Shown: piece after piece, positions 23,454-31,752 of the stretch | Layout: the number at the start of each line of letters is the position of its first letter | Position numbering within the stretch: the stretch's first letter is position 1 | Assembly: GCF_001894785.1 (NCBI RefSeq) | Contig: NZ_BCWW01000001.1 | Span: 310,001 to 374,000 of the forward strand | DNA: 64,000 nt | Source: Rhodococcoides fascians NBRC 12155 = LMG 3623 | GTDB taxonomy: Bacteria > Actinomycetota > Actinomycetes > Mycobacteriales > Mycobacteriaceae | Direction of reading: 5' to 3' | Made by a program: the position numbers and the translations under genes | Notes under the pieces: generated by a model | What the model was told of the DNA's origin: nothing | Databases searched by the model: none | Seen by the model: only the letters and a program-made list of their open reading frames with translations

Positions 23454-24722
23454 GTGAACGACCGCGAACTGTCTCCGCGCGCCGCCGCAACCCTGGCTCG
23501 TTTGGCTGCAGACGCAGAGTGGGCGCAATCGGGGCTCGAGGAGGCGTTCTCTCGGTTCATGCCGGCCAAGGCCTCGCGGTTGGCCGATCGAATCATCGAC
23601 CTGTACCCGAGTCCGCCGTTCGACGAGGCGTCGATATTCGTTCTGCTGCGAGATCTTCCGTTGATTACGCAGCCGTCGAAGTCGTCACAGCGATCGCCGA
23701 TACGTGGCCGTGTCGTACCCTGGCGGTTCGAGGTGCCTCGCTACGAGACGACGGGCCAGCTCGCGCAATCACTGCATCTGACCATTTCCGAAATCGAGTG
23801 GTTTGCCGACCTGCAGGGGAGGCTGCGTACTGCGCCGTTCCCATTGCAGCACTATCGATCTGCTCGTCTCGACAAACGTCAGGGCATTCGACTGCTGGAG
23901 GTGCCCAAACCGCGCCTGCGCGAGATTCAGCGAAAGATACTGCACCGCATCCTGGATCGCATTCCGCCACATCCCGCCGCGCACGGTTTTCGTAAAGGGC
24001 GCAGCCCCCGCACGTTCGCGACGCCCCACGCCGAGCGTGAGGTGGTGGTCTCGGTCGACTTACGTCGTTTCTTTCCGTCCATCGGGTTCGATCGAGTGGT
24101 GGCGATCTTCGAGGCCGTCGGCTATCCCAGAAGAGTTGCGGCGAATCTTGCCGCGCTGTGCACAACGGTCACCCCGGCCGGCGAATTGACGGGCATGGAC
24201 CGCGCGACGGCGGCGAGGCTTCGCACCACCCACTTGCCGCAGGGCGCACCGACGTCGCCCGCCCTGGCCAACCTGGCTGCCCGCCAACTCGATATTCGAG
24301 CTGCCGGGCTCGCCCGCACCATGGGTGCCCGGTATACCCGCTACGCCGACGACCTGGCGTTCTCCGGTTCGGCAGACCTCGACGTCGACAAGTTGCTGTG
24401 GGTGGTGTCCCAGATCGCGAACGACGAGGGCTTCACGATTCATCCCGACAAAACCCGAGTGCGGCGCGCTCATCAACGCCAACAGCTCACCGGGCTGGTG
24501 GTCAATGCGTGGCCCGCAGTTCCGCGAGAGGAGTACGACAACCTCCGCGCGTTACTGCACAACTGCATCGGTAGCGGTGCAGCCCAACAGAATCGGGACG
24601 ATCTGACCGACTTCCGTGCCCATGTGTACGGACGTATCGCGCGGATCGGCGAGACCAGCGAGACACGTCGTCGGAAATTGCTCGAGATGGCAGCCCGGGT
24701 CGATTGGGAGGGATCCGGGTAG
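23454..24722 (+). CDS. Retron-type reverse transcriptase
   Basis: 422 residues from a GTG at 23454 with GGAGCG 6 nt upstream. An N-terminal region of about 130 residues precedes the RT fold. RT core: RLLEVPKPRLREIQRKIL (motif 1 area), AAHGFRKGRS (174-183), VVVSVDLRRFFPSI with the first catalytic Asp (about 201), LPQGAPTSPALANL (260-273), RYTRYADDLAFSG with YADD (297-300), and region-Y-like LTGLVVN (344-350), a retron hallmark. The pattern and N-terminal extension resemble myxobacterial Mx162-type RTs; no maturase, endonuclease or integrase domain is fused. All three catalytic Asp are present. The frame stays open upstream to a TTG at 23244, but that part covers the structured RNA and does not look like protein. 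Confidence 0.88.
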   Translation: MNDRELSPRAAATLARLAADAEWAQSGLEEAFSRFMPAKASRLADRIIDLYPSPPFDEASIFVLLRDLPLITQPSKSSQRSPIRGRVVPWRFEVPRYETTGQLAQSLHLTISEIEWFADLQGRLRTAPFPLQHYRSARLDKRQGIRLLEVPKPRLREIQRKILHRILDRIPPHPAAHGFRKGRSPRTFATPHAEREVVVSVDLRRFFPSIGFDRVVAIFEAVGYPRRVAANLAALCTTVTPAGELTGMDRATAARLRTTHLPQGAPTSPALANLAARQLDIRAAGLARTMGARYTRYADDLAFSGSADLDVDKLLWVVSQIANDEGFTIHPDKTRVRRAHQRQQLTGLVVNAWPAVPREEYDNLRALLHNCIGSGAAQQNRDDLTDFRAHVYGRIARIGETSETRRRKLLEMAARVDWEGSG

Positions 24723-24760
24723 TCGGACTGGGTACACCGACGTTTTACGAAGGAGCCGCT

Positions 24761-25036
24761 ATGAACGACCTGACCTTCACTATCGGGCACGAGGAATTGG
24801 TGATTCGCCAGCGGTGGGAAGTTGTCAGCATCATCAACGACATTCTCGTTGCGGTCTGGTTCATCGCCGGCAGCATCCTCTTCTTTCAGGAGAGCACGAC
24901 GGTCATCGGTACGTGGCTCTTCCTGCTGGGGAGTGTCGAACTGCTCATTCGTCCCGTGATTCGACTGGCGCGACGGGTGCATCTGACACGGATCGGGCGT
25001 GCACGAACCGCGTCCGAGAGCGACGACGACTTCTGA
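24761..25036 (+). CDS. YrhK-like two-TM membrane protein, candidate retron effector
   Basis: 91 residues from the ATG at 24761, preceded by GAAGGAG. N-terminal IGHEELVIRQRWEVVSIIND is the YrhK-family entry, then two membrane helices (about 28-46 and 50-68) and a basic/acidic cytoplasmic tail. It begins 38 bp after the RT stop on the same strand with no hairpin between, so it is probably co-transcribed. Retron Ec48 uses a two-TM protein as its toxic effector, so an analogous role is possible. YrhK proteins also occur without RTs, so it may be a bystander. Confidence 0.8.
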   Translation: MNDLTFTIGHEELVIRQRWEVVSIINDILVAVWFIAGSILFFQESTTVIGTWLFLLGSVELLIRPVIRLARRVHLTRIGRARTASESDDDF

Positions 25037-25060
25037 CCACATCGCCGCACCCTGTTCGCT

Positions 25061-25077
25061 TTTGTTGACATTTGTTG
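25061..25077 (+). promoter_or_regulatory. Direct-repeat operator upstream of the deoR-type gene
   Basis: TTTGTTG occurs twice with a 10-bp period, 49 bp before the regulator's start. T/G-rich direct repeats one helical turn apart are typical DeoR-family sites. Autoregulation of the gal operon is inferred. Confidence 0.5.
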
Positions 25078-25125
25078 CTATCTGGTGAATGTTGTGTGCA
25101 TGGAATCAGGTCTGGCGATGGTGTG

Positions 25126-25941
25126 ATGCTCGCCCATCAACGTCAGCAGAAGATTCTGGACCGGGTGCTGTCCGAGGGAGCCGTCACGGTGGCCGCGTTG
25201 GGCACTGCTCTGTCGGTGTCCGACATGACCATTCGACGTGACGTCAATGAACTGGTCGCCCAGGGCCTGGTCGAGCGAGTGCATGGCGGCATCACCGCGC
25301 CGAGTTCCGCGAGCGCGTTCGAGCCGGGTTTTCCGGTGAAGTCCGAGCAGAGCCGTGACGCCAAGGCCGCCATTGCCCGCGCCGCCGCACGATTGATCCG
25401 GCCAGGAACGACCATCGGCATCTCCGGAGGTACGACGACGCACGCGTTGGCGCGGGAACTGCTTCGTGTACCCGACATCACCGTGGTGACCAACTCCTTG
25501 CCCGTCGCCGACGTCCTTCATGCCGGCGGCAGAGCAGACCACACCGTGTTGCTCACCGGAGGCCAACGCACCCCGTCGTACGCACTCGTCGGTCCGTTGG
25601 CAGTCGGCGCGTTGCAGACGCTGCACGTCGACATTCTGTTTCTCGGCACGCATGGAGTGGACATCGATGCGGGCCTCACCTGCCCCAATCTGCTGGAGGC
25701 ACAAACCAATCAGGCCTTCGTCGCCTCGGCTCGACGCGTCGCGGTCCTCGCTGATCACACCAAGTGGGGTGTTCGCGCCCTCGCAACCACCGCTGCGTTG
25801 TCGGAGGTGGACGTGATCGTCACCGATGTCGATGTGCCCGAACGTATTCGTGACGCGCTGACCGACATCGTCGACGACGTGGTCGTCGCAACCGGTCCCG
25901 CCGAGCCCCGGCCGACCACCCAGGAAGCGAGCAGTCGATGA
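25126..25941 (+). CDS. DeoR-family regulator of galactose genes
   Basis: 271 residues from the ATG at 25126. N-terminal HTH (HQRQQKILDRVLSEGAVTVAALGTALSVSDMTIRRDVNEL, residues 3-42) is the DeoR signature, followed by the sugar-phosphate sensor domain with GISGGTTTHALARELL, VVTNSLPVADVL and FLGTHGVD. DeoR repressors sense phosphorylated sugars. It overlaps galT by ATGA and so reports on the same pathway; the inducer is presumably a galactose phosphate. Confidence 0.9.
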   Translation: MLAHQRQQKILDRVLSEGAVTVAALGTALSVSDMTIRRDVNELVAQGLVERVHGGITAPSSASAFEPGFPVKSEQSRDAKAAIARAAARLIRPGTTIGISGGTTTHALARELLRVPDITVVTNSLPVADVLHAGGRADHTVLLTGGQRTPSYALVGPLAVGALQTLHVDILFLGTHGVDIDAGLTCPNLLEAQTNQAFVASARRVAVLADHTKWGVRALATTAALSEVDVIVTDVDVPERIRDALTDIVDDVVVATGPAEPRPTTQEASSR

Positions 25942-27080
25942 CCACGCAGTACACCACTCATCCCATGCGCAAGACCTCGACCACGTTGGCCGACGGTCGA
26001 GAATTGATCTATTACGACGACACCGAGCCCTACCTTTCCGGTGGTGCCACCCGGGAGCTCGTGGACTCACGACCGCTGCCGCCGTCGATGTCGCTCTCGC
26101 AGATGAGATTCGACGTTCTCACCGGCGAGTGGATCGTCATGGCTGCCCAGCGGATGGACCGCACGTTCTTGCCTCCCGCCGACCTGTCCCCGTTGGCCCC
26201 CAGCCGTCCGGGCCGGCCGGCGACCGAGATTCCGGCCTCGGACTACGACGTCGTGGTGTTCGAGAATCGCTTCCCGTCGTTGGCGGGAAGTGCTGCACAA
26301 CAGACTCTTCCGGCAGCGGTCGACGGTGAGCCGCTGTGGCCGCTGGCGGCAGGTACCGGTCGGTGTGAGGTCGTCTGTTTCGCCAGTGATCCCGACGCAT
26401 CTTTCGTCTCGCTGGAACTGTCGAGGGTCCGAACGATCATCGACGTATGGGCAGACCGGACCACCGAGCTCTCGGCGATCGATGGAGTGAAACAGGTGTT
26501 CTGCTTCGAGAATCGTGGCAAGGAGATCGGTGTCACCTTGACGCATCCGCACGGCCAAATTTACGCCTACCCCTACCTTCCTCCGCGTACCGATGCTTTG
26601 ATCAGGCAGTCGCGCAGACACTTCGAGAACACCGGTCGAGTTCTGTTGGTCGATGTACTCGCCGCCGAATTGCGCTCGGGTCGACGGATAGTCGTGGATG
26701 TCGAGCATTGGGTGGCGTACGTCCCCGCGGCGTCGCGGTGGCCGCTCGAGGTGCATCTTGCTCCGCGCCGCGACGTCGCAGATCTTGCCGAACTGAACGA
26801 CACGGAACGCGACGAGCTGGCCGGCGTCTACCGCGCATTGCTGCGGGGCGTCGACGCATTCTTCGAGGGCGTGGACGAGGTGCCGTACATCTCGGCGTGG
26901 CATCAGGCTCCCGTCGGATCCGATCGAGAGCTGGGACGACTTCACCTGCAACTGTTCTCGATGATGCGGTCACCGGGCCGGATGAAGTTTCTGGCCGGAT
27001 CCGAGTCGGCGATGGGCGCATGGATCAACGACACGACTCCCGAGAGAATCGCAGACAGATTGCGCGAGGTGCTGGTGTGA
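25938..27080 (+). CDS. galT: Galactose-1-phosphate uridylyltransferase
   Basis: 380 residues. Transfers UMP between UDP-glucose and galactose-1-phosphate in the Leloir pathway. The catalytic motif HPHGQ is at 203-207, with His205 as the uridylylated nucleophile. Zn-site and substrate stretches NRFPSL, VCFASDPDASFVSLELSR and the later HLAPRRDVADLAEL are visible. Overlaps deoR upstream and galK downstream by 4 bp each, so all three are translated as a unit. No galE in the window. Confidence 0.95.
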   Translation: MTTQYTTHPMRKTSTTLADGRELIYYDDTEPYLSGGATRELVDSRPLPPSMSLSQMRFDVLTGEWIVMAAQRMDRTFLPPADLSPLAPSRPGRPATEIPASDYDVVVFENRFPSLAGSAAQQTLPAAVDGEPLWPLAAGTGRCEVVCFASDPDASFVSLELSRVRTIIDVWADRTTELSAIDGVKQVFCFENRGKEIGVTLTHPHGQIYAYPYLPPRTDALIRQSRRHFENTGRVLLVDVLAAELRSGRRIVVDVEHWVAYVPAASRWPLEVHLAPRRDVADLAELNDTERDELAGVYRALLRGVDAFFEGVDEVPYISAWHQAPVGSDRELGRLHLQLFSMMRSPGRMKFLAGSESAMGAWINDTTPERIADRLREVLV

Positions 27081-28243
27081 ACTGGTTGAGCGTCGTGTCC
27101 GAGCAGAGCCTCGCCGACGGTGCTTCGGAGCTGTTCGACGCCGCGTTCGGCGGTGAACCGGACGGCGTCTGGTTGGCACCAGGACGAGTCAATCTGATCG
27201 GCGAACACATCGACTACGCAGGTGGTCTGGTGCTGCCGTTCGCGCTGCCCTTCGCCACTGCAGTCGCTGTTCGGCGGCGCGAGGATGCCACGATGCGGGC
27301 GGTCTCGACGCACACCGACCAGACGTGGACGGGGCAACTCGGTGACATCGGACCGGGAAGTCCGTCGGGATGGGCCGCGTACGTCGCGGGCGTCGCGTGG
27401 GCGCTGCAGGAGCACGGGATAGGCGGAGTCGATGTTGCCGTGCACTCCTCGGTACCGGTGGGCTCGGGCCTGTCGAGTTCGGCGGCCCTCGAGTGCTCGT
27501 TCGCCTTGGCCCTGAGCGATCTGTTCGATCTGAACGTCGATCGAAAGGTACTGATCGACGCCAGCATTCGCGCCGAGAACGATGTGGCCGGCGCGTCGAC
27601 CGGGGGCATGGATCAAGCCATCGCGATGCTTGCCGAACGAGGACATGCCCTGCTTCTGGACTGCCTCGACGGGTCGACCCGGCAGATCCCACTGGACGTC
27701 GCGGCGTCGGGTTCTCGCATCATGGTGATCGACACCAACGCTCCGCACCGTCTGGTGGACGGCCAGTACGGTGCCCGCCGGGCCGCCCTCGACCGGGCCT
27801 ACCTGGAGCTGGGTGTGTCGACGCTGCGCGGACTCGACCCCGAGCGGGCGGTATCGGGGCTCGTCGATCAGGCTCTCGTTCCCCGAGTTCGTCACGTCAC
27901 CAGCGAGATACGACGAGTTGAGCGGGCAGTAGCGTTGCTGGACGGCGGTGACATCGGTACCGAACTCGGCGACCTGATGACGGCGTCGCACGTCTCGCTT
28001 CGAGACGACTACGAGGTCAGTTCCCCCGAGCTGGACAGCGCCGTCGATGCTGCGCTGCGAGCCGGGGCATACGGGGCCCGTATGACGGGTGGGGGGTTCG
28101 GGGGTTCGGCCATTGCGTTGGTTCCGATAGCTCGGGTCGATGCAGTCGCTGAGGAAATCTTCACGAGCGCAGAGCAATCCGGGCTACCGGAACCGACTTT
28201 TCTTTCCGCAGAACCATCGGGGCCCGCGCACCGATTTCGGTGA
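27077..28243 (+). CDS. galK: Galactokinase
   Basis: 388 residues from a GTG overlapping the galT stop. GHMP kinase motifs: APGRVNLIGEHIDYAGG (35-51, galactokinase signature), PVGSGLSSSAALE phosphate-binding loop (about 130-142), and MTGGGFGGSAIAL (about 336-348). Catalyses ATP-dependent phosphorylation of alpha-D-galactose, the first Leloir step. The Asp base lies in STGGMDQAIA. Confidence 0.95.
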   Translation: MNWLSVVSEQSLADGASELFDAAFGGEPDGVWLAPGRVNLIGEHIDYAGGLVLPFALPFATAVAVRRREDATMRAVSTHTDQTWTGQLGDIGPGSPSGWAAYVAGVAWALQEHGIGGVDVAVHSSVPVGSGLSSSAALECSFALALSDLFDLNVDRKVLIDASIRAENDVAGASTGGMDQAIAMLAERGHALLLDCLDGSTRQIPLDVAASGSRIMVIDTNAPHRLVDGQYGARRAALDRAYLELGVSTLRGLDPERAVSGLVDQALVPRVRHVTSEIRRVERAVALLDGGDIGTELGDLMTASHVSLRDDYEVSSPELDSAVDAALRAGAYGARMTGGGFGGSAIALVPIARVDAVAEEIFTSAEQSGLPEPTFLSAEPSGPAHRFR

Positions 28244-28249
28244 GTCGAT

Positions 28250-28900
28250 TCAGCTCCGTACCTGAGCGGCCGCGAACGAGGCACCCTGCGTCGTCGAGCC
28301 GTTGGTGCCGTAGGTCAGGTGAGCGAAGGTGTTGAAGCCACCGATCTGGCACACCGGGTCGCCGAAGTTGCAGAAGCTGTTGGTGCGTGAACCGTATGTG
28401 CTGCTGGCTGTTTCGATCTTCCTGCCGGTAAGCCCGAATGGGTTGCCGAACACCACAACGGCCTCGATACGGTCGGCGATCGCGGCCGGGATGACGGCAC
28501 CGGTGAAGCTGCTGGGAGTGCGCAGACCCACTGCGTTGGTCACCACGGTCGCCCCCTGCGAGTAACCGCCGATCACGAATTTCGTCGACGGGCACGATGC
28601 CGCAACGGAATTGAGATGAGCCACGAGGTCGCGAGATCCGGGTCCGGCGCTGGCCTGGGTGAAGTCGGCGGCGTAGTTCACGGCGTACGTGCTGACCGAG
28701 CGATCCGAGAGTTGCGATTTGACGCTGTTAACAAAAGGAGTACCCGTGATGCCGAGGCCGGGAAGTTCCCCGGTGCCGCGAGCGAACGAGACGTCCACAT
28801 CCGAACACGGCGCGGCCGAGGCCACTCCGGTGGGAAGCGCCACTGTGGTGGCGGAGATAGCAAGTGCAGCAATGGAATAGGCGATCAGGCGTCTCTTCAT
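28250..28900 (-). CDS. Secreted cutinase
   Basis: 216 residues from the ATG at 28900. A signal peptide ends near ASAAP. Mature enzyme of normal cutinase size with four Cys in the usual order, CSDVDVSFARGTGE at the mature start, nucleophile elbow GYSQG (Ser114), catalytic Asp in GDPVCQ and His in FAHLTYG. Hydrolyses lipid esters outside the cell. Converges with galK 6 bp apart. Confidence 0.92.
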   Translation of the reverse strand: MKRRLIAYSIAALAISATTVALPTGVASAAPCSDVDVSFARGTGELPGLGITGTPFVNSVKSQLSDRSVSTYAVNYAADFTQASAGPGSRDLVAHLNSVAASCPSTKFVIGGYSQGATVVTNAVGLRTPSSFTGAVIPAAIADRIEAVVVFGNPFGLTGRKIETASSTYGSRTNSFCNFGDPVCQIGGFNTFAHLTYGTNGSTTQGASFAAAQVRS

Positions 28901-29239
28901 GGCGAGTCCTTGTGGGTTCGGGGGAGGAGCATCGAAACGAACCATAACCGCTGCGACGTCGCATTCACAGGGTCGTTCAACATTTGATTACAGACGCTCG
29001 GTCGGTTATCGAGGCGGGTCCGGGAGGCCGTATCGGGATGTGTCGGAATTTCACTGCCAAGGCTGGTTTCTCAACGCCTGTTGCGCTTTGGCGACCGCTG
29101 GGGTGCCGTAGACCTGGCGAATGGCCTGGTCCGAATTTCTGGCGACTATCAGGGAGCGCACTCGATCGATGCGACGACCGGCGAAATCGGTTGATCGGTG
29201 CGCGCAGAACGGGTCGAGCCACCGCACGGCGCGCGATAC
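28901..29239. other. Gene-free stretch upstream of cutinase and merR
   Basis: Holds the cutinase promoter on the left. No frame here gives a convincing protein. One minus-strand frame ends in a plausible-looking 30-residue tail (SDQAIRQVYGTPAVAKAQQ), possibly a decayed gene end. Confidence 0.4.
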
Positions 29240-29270
29240 TTGACCCTCACACAGTGTGAGACGGCAGTCT
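29240..29270 (+). promoter_or_regulatory. MerR-type promoter with 19-bp spacer and dyad
   Basis: -35 TTGACC (29240-29245), 19-bp spacer, weak -10 CAGTCT (29265-29270). The spacer begins with the perfect dyad CTCACACAGTGTGAG (29246-29260). A long spacer with a central dyad is how MerR-family activators distort and switch on promoters. Confidence 0.7.
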
Positions 29271-29279
29271 CGGAGGGTC

Positions 29280-30113
29280 ATGTTCAGTATCGGAGAGTTC
29301 GCATCGATCGGCCGGGTTTCGGTTCGCATGCTTCGGCATTACGACGAGATCGGGCTGTTGACGCCGGCACGGGTGGATCCGTTCACCGGATATCGGTCGT
29401 ACGACGGTAGACAGTTCGAGGAGTTGGGACGCATCCTGATGTTCAAGGACCTGGGATTTCGGCTCGACGAGGTGAAGCAGATCGTGCATGCGCAGGTCAG
29501 CGAAGACCGATTGCGTCGGATGCTCGTCGCCAAACGTGAAGACGTCGCCCATCGACTCGATCTCGACGCCGCCCGACTGCGTCGGATCGATGCGCGCCTC
29601 CGCGCCGTAGAGGGAGAAGATTCGATGATCACCGTGGACACCAAGTCGCTGCCGGCCACCCGCGTCGCCGTCGTCACCGAGAATGCTGCCGGTTACGGGC
29701 CACAGAACATCGGCCCGGTGATCGGTCCGATGTACGCCCGGCTCGCGTCGTCTCTGGCACGAGACGGAGTCGAATTCGGACCGTCGTCGATCGCCCTGTA
29801 CGAGGCCGTCGACGACGGTGACGGCACCGGCATCACGGTGCATGCCGCGTTCGAGATCACCCCCGACGTTGATGCAGGCGAGGACTACGACGTCACCGAG
29901 CTACCCGCGATCGACCTCGCGCTGACGACCGTGCACCACGGCTCGATGGCGACGATCGGGGAAACCTGGGAGCAGTTCATGGCCTGGATCGACGCCAACG
30001 GTTACGAGCTCTCCGGCATCTGCCGCGAGTACTACCTGGTCTCCGAGCCTGCGCCGCAGGAGAACTGGGTGACGGAGCTGCAGCAGCCGGTCGTCCGGCG
30101 TCAGGACGCCTGA
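29280..30113 (+). CDS. MerR-family regulator with GyrI-like effector domain
   Basis: 277 residues. Starts MFSIGEFASIGRVSVRMLRHYDEIGLLTPARVDPFTGYRSY, the MerR DNA-binding wing, then a dimerisation coiled coil (about 75-120) and a C-terminal GyrI/BmrR-type ligand domain (SMITVDTKSLPATRVAV... to EYYLVSEPAPQENWVTELQQPV). BmrR-like proteins bind hydrophobic drugs. ATG at 29280 follows GGAGGGTC. Preceded by its own 19-bp-spacer promoter; no obvious pump gene beside it. Confidence 0.9.
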   Translation: MFSIGEFASIGRVSVRMLRHYDEIGLLTPARVDPFTGYRSYDGRQFEELGRILMFKDLGFRLDEVKQIVHAQVSEDRLRRMLVAKREDVAHRLDLDAARLRRIDARLRAVEGEDSMITVDTKSLPATRVAVVTENAAGYGPQNIGPVIGPMYARLASSLARDGVEFGPSSIALYEAVDDGDGTGITVHAAFEITPDVDAGEDYDVTELPAIDLALTTVHHGSMATIGETWEQFMAWIDANGYELSGICREYYLVSEPAPQENWVTELQQPVVRRQDA

Positions 30114-30283
30114 GCGAGCTCAACCAGCGCTGTGCACTGGCAGCCGCCGGTGATCTCCTCGCACTCGAGCACCAGGAAGTGGCGAACGTACTCGAGATCC
30201 ACGCAATCGGGTTCCGTGCATTCCGCACTACCGACTGCGTGGATCACGAGCGTTCCGTGGCAGGTATCGACACTGGCGGACAT
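30101..30283 (-). CDS. Small Cys-rich protein
   Basis: 60 residues with six Cys (DTCHGT, SAECTEPDCVD, LECEEITGGCQCTALVE). The C-x-C and C-x4-C spacings suggest a metal or zinc-ribbon-like site. ATG at 30283 with AAGGG just upstream. It overlaps the end of the opposing merR gene by 13 bp. No recognised family; reality of the gene is supported by its regular Cys pattern only. Confidence 0.5.
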   Translation of the reverse strand: MSASVDTCHGTLVIHAVGSAECTEPDCVDLEYVRHFLVLECEEITGGCQCTALVELAQAS

Positions 30284-30477
30284 GGGAACCCTTTCTGTAG
30301 TCGTGTACTTCCTTGATATCACCGGCTACCGACAAGTTCGGGAAGCAAAGGGCGTGTTCGACGCCTGAGCTGGGCGAACTCACATGGACCTGCGCGCCGA
30401 GGGTAGGGCTGGCCCTACCTCACCTCGTGGGTTCGCAGTGAGGACGCCCCGGCGACTGCCCACTTAGGCTCATCCGC

Positions 30478-31752
30478 ATGAACCAGGCATTACCGATTCC
30501 CCTCAATCCGCTCAGAGCGTGGTTTTCGCAGCAGTGGTGGTTGGCAATGGCGTCGCTGTTGGCGACGACGTTCGCCGGACTGGGCGGATGGCTGATCGTA
30601 GGTCTGCTCCTGCTCGCGGTGTTCGCGTTGCCGTTCGCCCTCAGCGGTGTGCTCGTCTTCGTGTTCACGATCGTGGTCCTTCGTTGGCTGGACATCGCGG
30701 CGCGAGCGGGCATCGACCTGACCAGTGGCATCGAGATCACGAAACCGGACACCATCGTCTATCCGACCAGTTGGCGAAAGTTGGTGTGGTGTGTTCGTGA
30801 CGTCGGGCTGTGGAAGTCGCTCGTCTACTGGATCATTCGTATTCCGATCTCGGCTGCGCTGCTGTTCTTGCTGCCTGCGCTCTTCCTGGCGCTTCCGGTT
30901 CTGGCGGCCGCCCCGGTCGCGTGGTTGGTCACCGATCCCGAGGGCACCGGGTTGGAGATAGCCGAACGAGTGGACTTTCCGCTGGTTGCGGTGATCGGAG
31001 TGGCAGCTCTGGTAGTCCTGGTTGCCGGCGTTCCGCCACTGACGACCCTGATTGCCAAGCTCGATTGGTGGAGCGCTGCAGCACTTCTCGGGCAGTCGGA
31101 GTCGAGCAAGCGGGTGAACGAGCTGACCATGAGCCGTGCTCGCGTCGTCGACGCCGCCGATGCCGAGCGGCGACGCATCGAACGGGACCTGCACGACGGT
31201 GCCCAGCAACGGCTGGTCTCGGTGGCAATGTCACTGGGACAAGCGAAGTCTCGCGCGTCGGCTACGGACGACGTCGTCTTGAAGGGTTTGCTCGACGATG
31301 CACATCGGGAGGCGAAGAACGCGATCGGTGAGATCCGAACGTTGACGCGCGGACTGCATCCCCCGATCCTGACCGATCGCGGACTCGACGCGGCACTGTC
31401 GTCGGTCGCGGCGTTGTCGACAGTTCCGGTGACGATCGAGATCGACCCGGCCCTCACCGGCGAGCGACGTCTGAACGCCACCGCCGAGTCGACGGTGTAC
31501 TTCGTGGTGTCCGAGGCCTTGACCAATGTCGGCAAGCACGCCCACGCCGGAAACGTGCAGGTCGATGTCGCTCGCGGCGAGTCCTCCGTCGCCGTCACCG
31601 TGGTCGACGACGGTTGTGGCGGTGCGCATTTCGAGCCCGGCGGCGGATTGGCCGGATTGGCCGACAGGCTCAGCGGAATCGACGGAACCCTGACGGTGAC
31701 TTCGCCGTCGGGCGGCCCGACACGAGTGGAGGTGACCATCCCGTGCGAGTGA
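30478..31752 (+). CDS. Sensor histidine kinase (HisKA_3, NarL-type partner)
   Basis: 424 residues. N-terminal sensor with about four membrane helices (30-70, 120-150, 165-195). Dimerisation/phospho-acceptor segment AERRRIERDLHDGAQQRLVSVAM with His239. HATPase_c domain: SEALTNVGKHAHA (N box), VVDDGCGGAHFEPGGGLAGLADRL (G boxes). Autophosphorylates and passes phosphate to the response regulator that overlaps it by 10 bp. The signal is unknown; the partner DUF4097 protein suggests envelope stress. Confidence 0.92.
   Translation: MNQALPIPLNPLRAWFSQQWWLAMASLLATTFAGLGGWLIVGLLLLAVFALPFALSGVLVFVFTIVVLRWLDIAARAGIDLTSGIEITKPDTIVYPTSWRKLVWCVRDVGLWKSLVYWIIRIPISAALLFLLPALFLALPVLAAAPVAWLVTDPEGTGLEIAERVDFPLVAVIGVAALVVLVAGVPPLTTLIAKLDWWSAAALLGQSESSKRVNELTMSRARVVDAADAERRRIERDLHDGAQQRLVSVAMSLGQAKSRASATDDVVLKGLLDDAHREAKNAIGEIRTLTRGLHPPILTDRGLDAALSSVAALSTVPVTIEIDPALTGERRLNATAESTVYFVVSEALTNVGKHAHAGNVQVDVARGESSVAVTVVDDGCGGAHFEPGGGLAGLADRLSGIDGTLTVTSPSGGPTRVEVTIPCE

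Noticed and set aside
23454..24722. Group II intron or diversity-generating RT
   Set aside because: No maturase X/HNH domain, no intron RNA domain V or template/variable repeat pair, whereas the LTGLVVN motif and upstream msr-msd-like RNA fit a retron.
29051..29329. Minus-strand 92-codon frame across the merR promoter
   Set aside because: It would run through the merR promoter and start; only its last 30 residues look protein-like and no start signal is present.
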